A DNA stretch of 64,000 bases, from the NCBI GenBank assembly GCA_943735955.1, contig OX030962.1, forward strand, positions 7,193,462 to 7,257,461, read 5' to 3'. This DNA is from Piscicola geometra (taxonomy: Eukaryota; Annelida; Clitellata; Hirudinida; Piscicolidae). Below are positions 1 through 26,952 of the stretch, piece after piece. The notes beneath the pieces were generated by a model. That model saw nothing but the letters and a program-made list of their open reading frames with translations. It did not search any database and was not told the origin of the DNA. Numbering within the stretch: position 1 is the first letter of the stretch; every line of letters begins with the position of its first letter. Position numbers and translations under genes: made by a program.

Positions 1-3000
1 AGTTTCCCGTTTTGCGATTTCGCAACGTTTGAATATTACTTTTGCATTTTCTAATTGGTAATTGTATTTAGAGTATTGCTTTAAATTTTGGTGAATTGCA
101 TTTAAATACATTTTATTTCAAAAACTAAAACAATTATAATAGAACTTGAGAAAACACGAATATGTCTGAACGAGGTATGGAAAGCTCGAGATAGTTCTGT
201 TGGATGACAGATCATGTGGAGGAACAGTCATCAAAGTAAGGCAATTTAGCAAGAGAAACAAATTCGCTGAGAAATTGCATGCATGAAAGTTTAAAAGGGA
301 AAAATTAATTTAACAATTTTCTTAAAATGTCATTAAAAAACAGTTTAAACTATTTTTTCAAAATTAAAACAAAGAGAAGTTGATTATTTTCTTGAAGATT
401 TTTTTCCAGGTGTTAACAACTAATTCTTACAAAACCTCATGAGCAAGTTTCTTCGTGTCTTTTTGTCTACGAGTACGTGCACTGATGGTCGAGAATGATT
501 AATGGTGTGATTCTGATTAAGTTAATGGCTCCGTGCGTACGCATGTTGTTATGACTTGTGTAGCGATGGGAGAGCAGTGGGTGGGTGAGTGCAAAGCGAA
601 TAGTTTATGTCGCCTTGCATGAAGGTTTGTGAAATAATTTTTCATTATTAACTTGAATAGTTTATTTTTTAGTAACTCAAACGTTCTGAAACAAAATCTG
701 GTTTTGAAAATATTCGAAGTTTGTTGGTTGAGGTAAGATTTACGTGGTGGTGTGGATGGCAAATTGTATGAGAGAATGACTGCTTTTGATGTAAAATGGA
801 AAAAATAAATCGAGTTTTCAGGTTCATTATAAATTGGCTAGTTGGAAAAATAGACCCTCTGTATTGCAGTGAATTGGAGGTGGAAATGATAGAAGATGGA
901 AGATGTTCGCCCCAGGGTGTTCTATTGATGGAACGATGAAATCATCGGTTTCTTCGTCGTGAAAAGATCAATTAGTGAAAATAAATTATTTAGATGTTAA
1001 AAAAATTGTAAGTTATGATTGAAGGAAGTTTTAGAGAAAATAGGTTTTTATAACTGGTTAGATAGATATAATATTGATTGCATTTTCATTTAAAAATTCT
1101 AGTTTAATTATTTCTCCATTTTAGTAAAAAATATATTTATTTAATTTACTATTTTTTGCAAGAAAATCTTACAATATTTGTGTATTTGTTTCAGTGATCT
1201 ATCTTTGTTTCGTAAGTGTATTACTTTACATACATTTTCCTTGATGCAAGCTTGAATTTATTCGAGCGCGCTTGTTTTATGTTTTTACGCGGAAAATTGT
1301 TATTCTTTTTCAAAAATAAATGTTTCAATCACATTTATTTAATAAAATTCTAAATAAAATATTATCAAAATTGCTTATAACAGTTTTTTCTAGAGTATAA
1401 ATTTAATTTTATCAAAATATTTTTTAAAGAATAACACTAACATTTAATCAACCTAATATTTTTGAATTATTTCAGTTTTTATAACTTTCCTATTAAAAAA
1501 ATTTTTTTTTAGCAGCCTATCAATTTGGTTTTTATATAATCCGTTGGGTTTTGGATTTTGTTGCAGTGTTTGCACACATCGGTCCATTGTCCATCTTGTC
1601 ACCAGCCACAGAACGTCAGCTGTCTTTCTATTGTGTGTTCTTTTTGTGTTTAAACGATTTTTTTTCTTTTTTCTATTTAAAAAAATTATATTGTGTTTTG
1701 CTTTTTTGCTTGACAGAGAATTTTTTTGGGATTTTTAACGTTTTTCACTTCTGTGCTTAAACTGCAGCGCGTTTTTTATTTTCAACTAAAAAAAATAAAA
1801 CAAATTGCACGACGATTTATTTTCGTTTTAAAAACGTAAAAGTAAAACTGAAAATTGAAATATATACTCAAAAAAAACTAATTCTATTTTTCATATACTT
1901 CTACAAAATCAATTTCATTTTGCAAATATCTTGTCAAGAAACAAAACTATAAAAAAATAGTTTGTTTATATATGCATATTAGATGTGAGGTACTCAAGTC
2001 ACGTGTGTGATCGTTAGCCAATCAGGTGAGGTTTTGGCACCACGTGGTAAAGATCGTTCAAAAGCCGTCAGGAAAGAAAAACATTACTTCAGATCGATCC
2101 TGCTTTATTAAATTGCTTTTGTTACAAAAAATATTTTTCATAAAAAATGGAAAAAAATGTTTTTGGGAGTGCATGGTGCCTGTTTGTAGAATGCTTGATG
2201 CTTTGAAAAGATTTCAGACTTTTTAAAGTTGAAAATAACATCACGACACTCAAAATGGTTACAAAGAAAATTCTAAATTCAATCTAAATACGCGGCAGGT
2301 TTAGAACTACAATGTAAACGTATTTATGAGACATTTTCCGAAAATAAACATTTATTTATTTATTTATAAATGTAAATAATTATGAAGAACAAAAATATAG
2401 TGAAATTAAGTAATTATCAAAAGTACCTTAGCTGAGAGACTTAATTAGAGTTGTTTGCATTGAGGGAGGTAGAAATGCTGAGTGCCTGTCGTGAGGTTTC
2501 TTGTCCAATGAAGTTCTCTTCTATCACTATAAATCTATCTCTAGAAATCTATCACTGACAATTACTCAAAACAGTACGTTTTTTTTGTTTTTGATTATGA
2601 TGATGATGAAGAGGATGACGATGATGATGATGATGATGAGGAGGATGACGATGATGATAATGAGGAGGATGAGGATGATGATGAGGATGATGATGATGAT
2701 TACATGTCACGCGATTTACGAAGGTACCGGAAAGAAGTAATAATCACTTGTCAACCCCTGCTTTCTCATCTCTTCCTTCCTTCCTTCCTTCACTGCATCT
2801 CTCACTTTATCATTTTATTCCTTCTTATTACTCATTACCGTACATTTTGATATTCATTAATCACATTTTATTTAGTTTTTTTTCGTTGTTTTTTATCATT
2901 TTCTGCATCACCTCTATCATTACAATCTTCTTGTTGAATTCTCTTTATACTTATCAACAACAAAAACAATATTATCATCATCATCATTATCATCATCTAC

Positions 3001-4245
3001 AGCAGCATTATCGTCATCATCACCATCATCATAATCATCATCATCTGAGTTCTTCTATCATCATGGATATGCTACCTCCATCTATCTCCATCGATAATAC
3101 GGTAGTTTTAAGGTCTTAAGCCAAGTTTTATGATCAAATGAAAACATTATATTGTTAAAATAATTATTTTGAATATTTAAAAATGGGAAAAATGTAAATT
3201 TACGTTTGAAAGTTTTTGCTTTTTGCAAGTCATTTTATATTTTCAGCTTCTTGAACATCTTTCAAATATTTCCAATATTTCAAATATTTGCAATTTTTTA
3301 CTTTACAAAAAATTGAAATTTGAATCTTTAATCATTTAAATTTTTAAAACAGATTTTTAGAAATGTTTTCAAAATTAAGGTTTTTGATCGAAAGATACTC
3401 TGGTAATTGCTGCATTAAATAATTGCTGTACAATGGGCCGTTTTCAAAATTTCCATTTAAAAATTAATTTCTACATTTTTTAAATATTTTATTTTTCGGT
3501 TTACTAAATGAAGTTTTTCAATTTTCGAAAAAAAACTTTCGTCTTATTAACAAATTAGGAAAATTTTTATTTTCTGAGCTACAAAATCACTTTTCAAAAA
3601 TATAAAAGCCTAGAATATTTTTCGGACCTTGGTGGAAAAAAAGTAAAGTTTTGAAAGTGATAATTTATTCGAAAGATTTGTAAACAAGTTCATGCAGAAG
3701 AATGTCTGAATAATATAATGCAAAAGACTAACAGCCTCATTTAAGCCATAATAGTGTTTATTTTTAAACTAAAATATATATACACTAAATATAAAGTAGG
3801 TATATACATAATGGTGAGTATGAAAGGGTGTTTAAAAGCTTAGAGAGTTACTTTTGAATGTTGAAAAAAAGTAATTCTATTTTAGAATAAACTACACTAT
3901 CGTGAAGAAGCAATTATTTACAATGAGTTTATTTCGTGATCTTGAAGTAACATTTAACCCATTAAACTAAAACATGTGGTGAAGTTAAGACAGATTATTC
4001 ATGGTCGAGACTAAACGCCAACACTGAATGGCAAAACAAAAAAATTAGTGAAAGGTTTTATTTTTTCATAGATTAAAGATGACTTTAAAGATGACAGTTT
4101 TGCACAATTTTTGCTATATCGGATGAAAGCATCAACTAGGAACGGAAAAAGACATTAATGCAAAGAAATGAAATTTCCACTGACATTTTAAACGAATCTT
4201 CTAAAAAGGCAAAAAAAAATTGAACGTATTTTAGGTTAATAATAA
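1..4245. other. AT-rich intergenic region, no supported gene
   Basis: I see no exon with coding-like codon use and matching splice sites. The stretch holds a GAT/GAG-type trinucleotide microsatellite at about 2596-2701 and a CAT/CAC-type one at about 2975-3050. The open frames that cover them are simply repeat translations. The remainder is long A and T runs. Confidence 0.6.
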
Positions 4246-4251
4246 TTTATT
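4246..4251 (-). terminator. Candidate polyadenylation signal of the PKA gene
   Basis: On the minus strand this reads AATAAA, about 136 nt past the PKA stop codon. The hexamer is common by chance in AT-rich DNA, so this is only a candidate. Confidence 0.35.
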
Positions 4252-4386
4252 CAAAAATGATAAAAACTTGCCAATAAACGTTAATAATATTGAAATAAAT
4301 AACACATTCAAGAAATGTTTAAATATTCATTTAAATATGAGCATAAACATAAAAACAAATTAACTTTCACACGCCAAGCCAAGTAC

Positions 4387-16585
<12,199 letters not shown>

Positions 16586-18510
16586 GTTTTTATTCCGTTT
16601 TTATTGTTTTGTTGATTTTGAGTTGTTGTTGGTGTTGTTGTTGATGTTGTTGGAGTTGTTAGTAGTGTTGTTGTTGGTGGTGGTGTTGTTGGTGTTGTTG
16701 TTGTTGATGACTTTTTTGTTTTGTGTGATAATGTTTTACTTATATTTTCAACAAGTATCAGAATGTTGCTGAAAATAAGTTTTTCAGATCGGTTTTAGAG
16801 TAACTTGTTTAAACGTTTAACAGCAGTTTTTCAAACTCGGTGTGTATTCATAAGATGCTACTTTTATAACAGAATATTTGCATTATCGGATAGTTTTTTC
16901 AGCTGTTGGCGAAAGCGTCAGATATGAATAAACGTGTGCGTGGTTTCTTGTGTGTTTAGTAAATTAAATCTCCTTGATCCGCTAGTTTTTCAATGAGATT
17001 ATTCCCAAATTGAAAGAGTGTATTGGGGGTTTAATTATTATTGAATTATTATTTCCAGCCAGGAGGTAGTCACGTTTAATGGCTGTATTATGCTGGCAGA
17101 ATGTAACTTGAGAGGGCTTGTGGAATCCAGGTTAGAGGGTCGCAGTGTTTTTATCTGCAATAAATAAATCAATTTAAATATTCATCTTTGAAAATGGATA
17201 AAAACCTATTTTTATTCATATGATGAAAGGATAAACTGAACTAAATAGCTTTTAGAATTGTTGTCCTTAACCTATAGGAGTTAGACATCAAGATACTTAT
17301 CTTTACCATTAGTGCATTTAAAATGTAATTATATTTTTCAGTTACTTCATTTGATAAAGTATTGATTAAAAATTTAATATTTAATTTTCTTCTTTTTGGG
17401 AAAATGGGTGGCCGATTGTGTAACGGCTTCATCACTCATGGACTAGACGCTCGTTGGGCTCGACGCCCCTATCCAAATGCTTTTTATTTTTATTTTTAGT
17501 ATTATTATGATAAATATTTTTGTTGTTGCTGTTGTTGTTGCTCTTATTTATATTCAGAATAATTTGTGAATGTATCAATCAATGTCTTTTCACGTCAAAT
17601 GCATGATCGATGGGGTGATGGTTGAATTAACGGATTATTAAATGCATGTAAATAAATAAATTAATAAAAGTGTTCTTTTATAATTTTAAAGGAGATATGG
17701 AGCTTGAGTGAAGAATAACTTAGCATAATTAAGGGTACCCCAAATGAGCTTTTATTAAAGGAATAAATATTAATAAAATTAATGAAATGTAGCAGGTATA
17801 TTAAAAAATGTTCTAATTAATATTAATTATTTATTGTTTTTATAGTTATTTAAGTGTTAAATAAATCATTTTTAAGGAAAGTACAAACTTTATTGCCTCT
17901 TAAATGTCTGAAAGAATTATTTGATAATTTAAGAGAAGCTTTTAAGAAAAAATTAATTACAAATGTTGTTTAAATTCAATTTAGTTCATTATTTATTTCT
18001 TTATGGATGGCAACTGGTATCAGAGAACTTTTTGGGTTCGAATACAGCTTGTTTTCTTTTAAAAAATACTTTTTCTAAGTTTTTAAAATAAAAATTAGTA
18101 ATTTCGAAGTATTTGTGATGATTCAATACTTTGAAATTCGAATTTTAAAAATCTAGGAAGTGAACAAGGTTTTGACGTAGTTTTGCTATGAAAAAATCTT
18201 TTTTCCACTTAAGCATTTAAATAAAAACGAATTTCCTGTATTATAAAATCATAAAAGTATAAAAAAACATTTTACCTCTTTTAAACGGGAATATTAAATA
18301 TAAATTACATATTTCGCACTTTTAAATAAGCCCTTAACCTAAAAGGCGTACCTAATCCTTTTTTTCTGGTGCCTGGTAAACACCTGGGTTTTAAGTTTTT
18401 AACCCTTCACTATCTTCAATTTGATTATATTTCATTAAATATTTGAATATAAAATGTTCCGAACGGAGTTACTGAGTGTTGAAAATCTTTAATTTGATAT
18501 TCACCAAGAT

Positions 18511-18951
<441 letters not shown>

Positions 18952-19358
18952 TATAATTATGATTACATAACATTTTCCGAACATTTGAATGAAAATTTTC
19001 GCCTCACAACTGGCTGGTAACCAGTCAGTCGTCATGATTTTAGAAACAAGTGGAAATAATTTCCATTAAAAATTTTTGAAAGTTTTTATATCGAATCATT
19101 ACGTTTTGAATGTAATGTTTGTTTCAGAGTGCAGGTTAGCTTGCTTGCAGTCGACTTTGGGTTTGTTTTGTTTTAAAGTTTTTGTTTGTGGATTATTTGA
19201 TGGTTTTGTGGTTGAAGGGTCGTTGAGAGTGATGAAGGCAAATAGATGATGCAGATTAGGGAAGGGAGAGGTGAGCGACAATGGCAAGGACGCCTGAGTA
19301 CGCGATGGTTTTTGAATGATATTTGGGAAAGTTGCTGATGATGATGATGATGATGGCG

Positions 19359-19390
<32 letters not shown>

Positions 19391-22300
19391 GGTAGTAATA
19401 ATAATAACTAGAACGATAAAGAAAATGCTGATGATTGTGATTATTTTGAGAATGATGATTGTGATGATGATGAAGATAAAGTGTTGATCAAGAAGACAAA
19501 CATCAGGGTACCAAGCACGTGCTGTTTATAATTGCCATCTTTTCGCTTGCTGCATCAATTAGGAGGTATTGATCGAATTATTCTGAAAAATTAGAAATAA
19601 GGAAAATGATTGGGGCTAAAGAAAAATGCAAAATATAATATGGTGTGACAGAGATGTTTTCCTAGTTTCCATTCTTGATGGACGTTTTTAGTTACACATT
19701 TTGAAAGTATTGTTTGCTCTCTTCTTGGAAGTGTTGTTTCAGAATTAATTCTTGAATTTAATTTGAATTCGTGATTTTGTTTTGAATAAGTCATTTGAAA
19801 TTGAATTCGTAATTTGAATTCTTTGAATAGGAACTCTATGTCAAAAAGCAGGTGCAAAAGTTGATTATACAAGTTTTTTTAACATAATTTATTTTTATGA
19901 AACATTAATGATTGGTGCAACATTGGAAAAGTATTTCAAGAAATAACTGTATTTATCTGTCATGTTATGTTTGACTATAAACATCGTAACTAAATATTTA
20001 GGACGAAAACCTCTATGTGTGAGTCACCTTTGAAACGTAGCAAAGTACGCCCAACCCTTCAGTTAAGAGTTTGAACTTATTGCAATGTTGTTGTTTTGGT
20101 TTTATCGCTCTTGAACTAGATAGGGTGGCTTCCTCATAGAGTCAGAATTGCTGAACTTTAGTTATCATCATCCTTATCAAGAGTCTCTTCCTCAAAATCA
20201 TTTTCTTCTTCATCTTCTTCATCTTTTATCCTCCTTCTCATCATCTTCTTCATCATCATCCTCTTCATCATCATCATCATCCTCTTCATCATCATCCTCA
20301 TCATCTTATCAACTTCTCCATCTTCATCATTATTAATGTACTCTTTTATTTCACCATATTCTCAATGAAATCGTGAAAAGTTAAAATTCGCCAAACAATT
20401 GTATCCAAAGTTTTTGCCGTTACTGTTTTATGCCTCACGACTTTTTATCGAAATTTTATCTTTGATCAATTCGAAGTTTATAATTCCTAAATTTAATTTT
20501 GAACAAAAATACATATATATTGAAACAATAATTCTCTGAAACAATTCTTTTATTGATTTTTGTAAATTGGGCCGCTGTTCTGAAGCCACTGAAAGGCGGG
20601 ATCTGGCCATCTCTAAGTTGCTGGCTCTTTTCTAGAATTTCAGTGTGCCTTCACGTTCATCCACCTTACTCTGTTCACTTTGTGTTGGAAAGTGTGAGTC
20701 AGTTTCAACAATTGCTTAAAATCACTCAGAAATGTGCTTCTTTCCTCTTAATTCTTGAAAAGCATCTCTTATCTCCAGGTGGTAGCGTATCCTGCATCTA
20801 GGCAGCTTTGGGAAGAGAAAGGTTGAAATTTTTTGATAAATAAAAATCATCACTTACATCATCGATGTTACCGTTAAGTCTATTTTTGTTTTATTTTATT
20901 GATTCTGCCATACCGGCTGAGAACGTCTTCAAACTAGTTTTAAGATTCAAGTAAGACCACTTCTTCGAAATTAATTAGAATTTTAAGTGTAAGGTTTAAA
21001 ATATTTTCAATTACTTCTTAACTATCGTGAAATTAGAATAAACTATATTAGCTAATGCCTTGATTATATGCTTACAACTAAAATGTTATTTTTGGGCTTT
21101 CCTTGTAAGAACCAAACTTCCAATAAAAATAAATTAAAAACTAATGAACCATCTCCCAAGTGGACTTTTTGATTTGAGATTTTTTCTTTTTTATATATTA
21201 TTTTTTTCCTTTTTTTGCTCCCTCCCCTTATGCATTTATGTATGCATGCTTAACCTTGTCGATGACATATAAATATAGTATAATATAAATTTTAATACAA
21301 GTAATAAAAATACTTTTATTTAGAAATTTAAATCTAACAATTAAATCAATTAATAATTCAAAATTCACCAGGAATTAGGTATCCGAATACAAGGAGGACT
21401 AATGCAGTAACAACACAAGCACACTTAACAAATTATTTCATTTTTATATATACATATGCACGCATACACACGCAGACACACACATATATGAACACACACA
21501 CACATGTATGAACACATACATATATGAACACACACCTATATGAACAAACACACATATATAAACACCCACACACACACGTATATGAACAAACACACACACA
21601 TATATGAACAAACACACGTATACAAACACACACATATTCAAGCATAGAAAGGGTATGATACACGCACACCGAATAGGATATATATAGAAGTAATATCGAC
21701 CCCTCAAATGTTAATCATGTTTTCAGTATTGTTGGAATGAATGCAGTCTTTTGTGGTACGACATTTCAAAACTCATTTTTTCTGATTTTATTAATTTTTT
21801 TGTCTAGTTTGCTTTGTTTTTATCTATTTTTTGTTTTTAATTTTTTATTTATTTTGTGTGTGCAGTCAACCCGTGCAAAACTCCTACGGGTGTGACTTGA
21901 CGTCAATTGAGAGTCAATAACTAAACTAGAACTACTAGAACTCTATCAAATATTCATCAAACCGTTCCATTATATAACCTTACATAACGTTTGTTTGCAT
22001 GTGTGAGATTGTGAAACGTTTTTAGAATTATTTTCAGTAAAAACAAAAATACCAGTAATAACTTTGATAGTAGTGTTTACGAAACTGAAAAGCGAAAAGT
22101 GAAAGTGGTAAAACCGCAGGGAGGGTGGTGTCTGTTGAGGCACTCTGTTATTTGTTATTAACAGTCTCCATTATCTCGCAGACAATAACATCATTTATTT
22201 ATGAAATCAATCTTTTCTTCTTGTGAACAGATTTCCAATTGTAACGAGAACTGCTTTAATTGTTTAAAACATTTGGTTTTATTAATGTAGGTTTAGTTTA

Positions 22301-22636
22301 TAATCTTTCTTTTATTAAATATTATTATTCATTTCTAATTTTTGATATTTTCGTCAAACTATAATTTATGCTTTGTATAATTTGTATAATTTTTGTTTAT
22401 TACTTTCTAATCATTGTTTATTGGCATCTAATTGTTTCACATTTCATCCATAATACAAGTTCGCTCTATTCTATAGGAAAAAATGTTTTTTAAATTTTTT
22501 ATTCCATTTTTGCTAATATTGCGAATAATGCTTTTTTAATCTATATTCTTATTTTTATGATTCTTTTTTTATTTCCGCAGGGCCGCTCCTAGCAATGCAT
22601 GAAGAGAATCATAATTTTGCATGAACCGATTCGAAA

Positions 22637-22683
22637 AGATGATGATGATGATGATGATGATGATGGTGATGCTGATGGTGATG

Positions 22684-22754
<71 letters not shown>

Positions 22755-22765
22755 GATGATGATGG

Positions 22766-22820
<55 letters not shown>

Positions 22821-22909
22821 GATGATGATGATGATGGTTATGATGATGGTGATGATGATGGTGATGATGATGGTGATGATGATGGTGATGATGATGGTGA
22901 TGATGATGG

Positions 22910-22947
<38 letters not shown>
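22637..22947. repeat. GATGAT/GATGGT compound microsatellite
   Basis: GAT triplets with regularly spaced GGT variants. From about 22840 a 12-bp higher-order unit (GATGATGATGGT) repeats about seven times. The poly-Asp and poly-Met frames are artefacts. Confidence 0.95.
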
Positions 22948-22949
<2 letters not shown>

Positions 22950-24852
22950 AATGAGCGTATTATGAAGAAAAAAATTGAGTAAGGAAAAATGAGTCAAAAA
23001 GTTTTATTAAAAAAAAAACAAAAATAATGCGTTAAAAACTCCAATATATATTTCCAATAATAAAACGTGTTGACAAATAATTTCTGAAATGATCAACAAA
23101 AAACATTTCAGCGCAACAAAGGAGAAATAAAATTTTCAACTTTTTCCTGCGAAAACACGCATCGAAACTTGAGATGAGTCAATCAGATGCATGCACTCAG
23201 CCTCAGAGCCTGTAACCTGAACCATTCTCCCTTTGTCGAAGCTTCATCCTTTTTTTATTTTGCAAAATGATTTTTTTTCACTTTGTAAAATTAATTTTAA
23301 ATTGTTGAAAGTTTGTTTTTCGTATTATTTAAGAGGATTTAATCGTTTCTCATTTTTTGTTTATTGCTTTTAATTTATTGAACTATTTTGGAAATGTCTT
23401 TTTTTCTAACCGAAGTAAGGATTGCCTAATTTCCAATACATTGCTCCTTCTGTATTTATTTATTCATACATTCATTTCTATACTTATTCCTTCATAGCTA
23501 CTTAAATAAAGTTCAAATTGCCAACTTAATAAGCCAACCATGTCAGAGTCCCGAATTAGCATTCAAGCCATTTCAGAACTTCTCGAAGTAATCTCCCAAC
23601 AGCCTCAAATTCGTTTCAGATGAAAGGAAAAGGCTTGATGTGTTGCCGAGGAGAGTGCATTCAACGTTCAGATGCGGAAGTAGCAAGACATTAAGTTTTA
23701 ATATACCCTCTCCCCCCTCCCCCCCTCCAATTTATGATCCTCAGTGGTTTTCCACGTGTTCTCTCCCAGTTTTGAAGTTGCAATATAGACGAAATTCCTA
23801 CGTTTATTACCGCCTAAACTCCCGACACATTAATACGAAAGTATTTTCATTTAATAAATAACTTTTAATGAAAATTCTATGAAAACTTGGTCTGTTTTAT
23901 CCAAAATTCGAAAGTTTTCTTGTGGTGATTTAGGGTAAATAAGACATCTGTGCCCCCGTGGGAATATCACAAAGCATGTAACGACGTTGCTAACAGCAGT
24001 CGATGGAAGCCCTGAAGTGTCTTTTGAAGGCGAAATACTACTCAAATTCTCTTTAAATAATTTATAGCTTTTAATAAAAAAACAAATTTCTAACTTTAAT
24101 ATAAATTTAAAAAGTTTTTTAATATTAATATTTTATCTTTTTTTATTAAAAAAAACAATTTTTTAATTTTTCTTTTTTAAGCAAATTCATTTTAAATCAA
24201 AGAAACTCCAAGATTTATATATTTTTACAATAATTAATTAATGTAATTCAAAATGCAATTATTATTTTCATGCACACTTTAAAATCTCACTCTTTTTTAA
24301 TACAATTTTATTTCAACTTTTGATGTCCGTGATTTTTACCTTCTAGCAATCACAGCACACCACCACCATACTTTAATAGCATCTATTAATCATCAGCAAC
24401 CCACTCATCCCATCTTCCTTCATAGCACTTTGTCATCATCATCATTGTCATCATCATCATCATCGTCATCATCATTATCCTTAATTGTATCATCTTTTTC
24501 ATAATTTTCTTTCTTTCCATCATCGTCATCATAATCATCAACCTTCATCATCATCTTCTTCTCCCTCCCAGTCATCTTCAACAACATTCCCATCATTATC
24601 TTCATCGCCATCTTATTTTCAAGCCATTTCTTTTTTTTCCATTATTTTTTCTCTACGTAAACTTTTTTCATTTTTTTTTTTTATTCATGCTAGTTTATCC
24701 ATAAAATTGTTTTTCCCAATACATTCTATTATTACCTCAGTTATCTTCCCTTTTCTCTTTTTAAACTCTATTCATTCTATTCTATTTTTTCCCATCTTAT
24801 TAAAAACGTTCTTTTTGTTTTTATCATTTTTTCTTTCTTTTTCCGATGGGGA

Positions 24853-26234
24853 TCAATAGGCTCTATCGTTCGGAAAAATGTAGAGCGAGTAGCCCAGCAG
24901 TGTGTTTACGATGAAAACCGTCAGTTCTGCGGGAGAAAAATGAAGATAATTAATTCAATTAATTTAATTAATAATTGAATTTAAATATCATATAATAAAT
25001 ATTTCATTATTATTTAAATCAATAAAACTTTATTTCATTATTTTTATTTTATATTATTTTCTTTAATTTACTTTAAGTTAATAATGGAATCATTCATCTA
25101 CATTTAGAGTTTCATTTAAGGGTTGGTTTAATATGATCATGTTTCGAGTGTTTACGTAGGTATAAGAGGAAATAATGGGATCCCTGTGTTTTGTAGGCTG
25201 AACATTCAGGCATTGGTTGATGCATGAAAAGAGAATTAAAAATGCTTTTCATAATTAAAAGCGCCAATGCCACTAGGTACATTTCAAAATGATGTAAACA
25301 TCCAAAGAGGCAAAGAATAATAACAACACTCATTATCTTAATATCGACTGTATGGAAATTTGAATATGACGTTGAAAAATCAATAACCTTAGTCGCATGA
25401 AGGCTAAAAGTGATGATGAGGAAAGTTTTTAGAAGTTTTTTTACTATTAGAGAATACAAAGTTTGAAAGTATCTTTGCAAAAAATGGAAAGAAATTTGCA
25501 AAATAACTAGCATGAGTACGTGAGTTATCTGTGTATTAGCTTCTAGCACGTAAATTAGGCGTGAGTTAAGGAAAAAATAGAATTATCGATTAATAATTAA
25601 AATCAGAATAATTGAAGGGGACTGTTTTGAAAGAATTAGTTTACTAATTGGAAATAAGAGAGTCAACGCACTCGAAGCTTGGAAGCTCATTAATGTCCTA
25701 AACAATTAGAGTACCAAATCCCTGAATTACCCAGACTAGTAAGTGTTCTTTTCAAATGTCTTCCTCGATATTGTCAAGAACAATGAAAACAAAACCAAAA
25801 ACACTCAAGAAAAAAAGAAAAACACTGGAGAAAAATCAGACACTAGAAAAAACAAAAAAACAGACATTGAAAAGAAAATACACTGAAGTAAACAAACAAG
25901 CAAATACAAACGACCATATTTACACACACACACAGACAGACAAACAGACAGAGAGGTACAAGCACTCACCAGTCAAGAAGGAGACGGTCATGAGGATGTG
26001 GACGAACATGATGGAGAGGGTGGCGAGGAGGGTGAGCAGGAGGTAGGGCATGCTGATGGCCATCGTGAAGAGGACCATGACCGTGACTGGGTGGAAGCCA
26101 TTGTTGATGGCGCATGCGATGGCGATGCTGGAAAGGGCGGTGGTGAAGAGAAGGTTCAGGAGTTTGAAACGGAAGCCACTCGCTTCGATGAAGTGCAGGT
26201 TGTGGTGGGACTCTATCCTGTGCATGATGTCCAT
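24853..26234 (-). CDS. Small multi-spanning membrane protein, family not recognised (2 exons, 112 aa)
   Basis: Exons 26234-25970 and 24926-24853 (minus) join through a GTGAGT donor and a CAG acceptor in phase 1, giving 112 residues ending NDRAY. The start ATG has a purine at -3 and G at +4, and an in-frame stop lies about 16 codons upstream. Hydrophobic segments at about residues 22-43, 50-71, 73-88 and 90-106 suggest four membrane passes with a short N-terminal cytosolic tail (MDIMHRIESHH). The exons are GC-richer than their surroundings with coding-like third positions. It is head-to-head with RNF41, 718 bp apart. The four-helix layout resembles small tetraspan families such as MARVEL proteins, but I cannot assign it. 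Confidence 0.72.
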
Positions 26235-26952
26235 TTCGGAGTGGTACTGGTGCTTTGATCGGGTTGCTTTTTCAAGTTTTCACGGATGTTTTTGCCTCTA
26301 GTATTAGACTAGACCAGTGAGTGCTTGTCACTCGGGTGATGTCATTTTCTAATCAAAATTAAGAACGAATAAATTAAATAGTTTTTTTTATTAATGGTAA
26401 TTGTATATTTAAAGTTTAAAAGTTGTTTGAATGTTTTTGTTGCTAACTTTTATTTTAAACGTCACTAAACTACTTTTCAAAAAAAGTATTACAATTTGTT
26501 ATCAAATATTTTATTTCAATTTTTTAACCTCATTGCTTAAAGTTTTCGTCTAGTATTTTATTAATAAAAGTTAGCGCAAGTCAAATAGGATTTATCAACA
26601 TTGTATTGTATTGGATTTCATTTTTAGTTTGTTTTAAAAATTATTAATTTCCCACTTTTGCCTAATAAGCTTTGGACTGAATAAGTCTTATTCAATAAGA
26701 TATTAATAATATTGAATAAATATTTTCGAGGTAAATTTTATGAAATATTAATATTTAAATTTTAAAATATACAAAATTGGTATCTTTAATCATAAAATGT
26801 TTGCCATAAACTTTGGGTCATAAAAATTTTATGATGAAATGTATGGTTCTCATTATTTATATTTAGTTGCTTTTTAAGACTCATTCATGCTTAACAACTT
26901 TTGTTAAAAACTTAAACTAAAATTTCACAGAATAAATTTTGAAAGCAATAAG

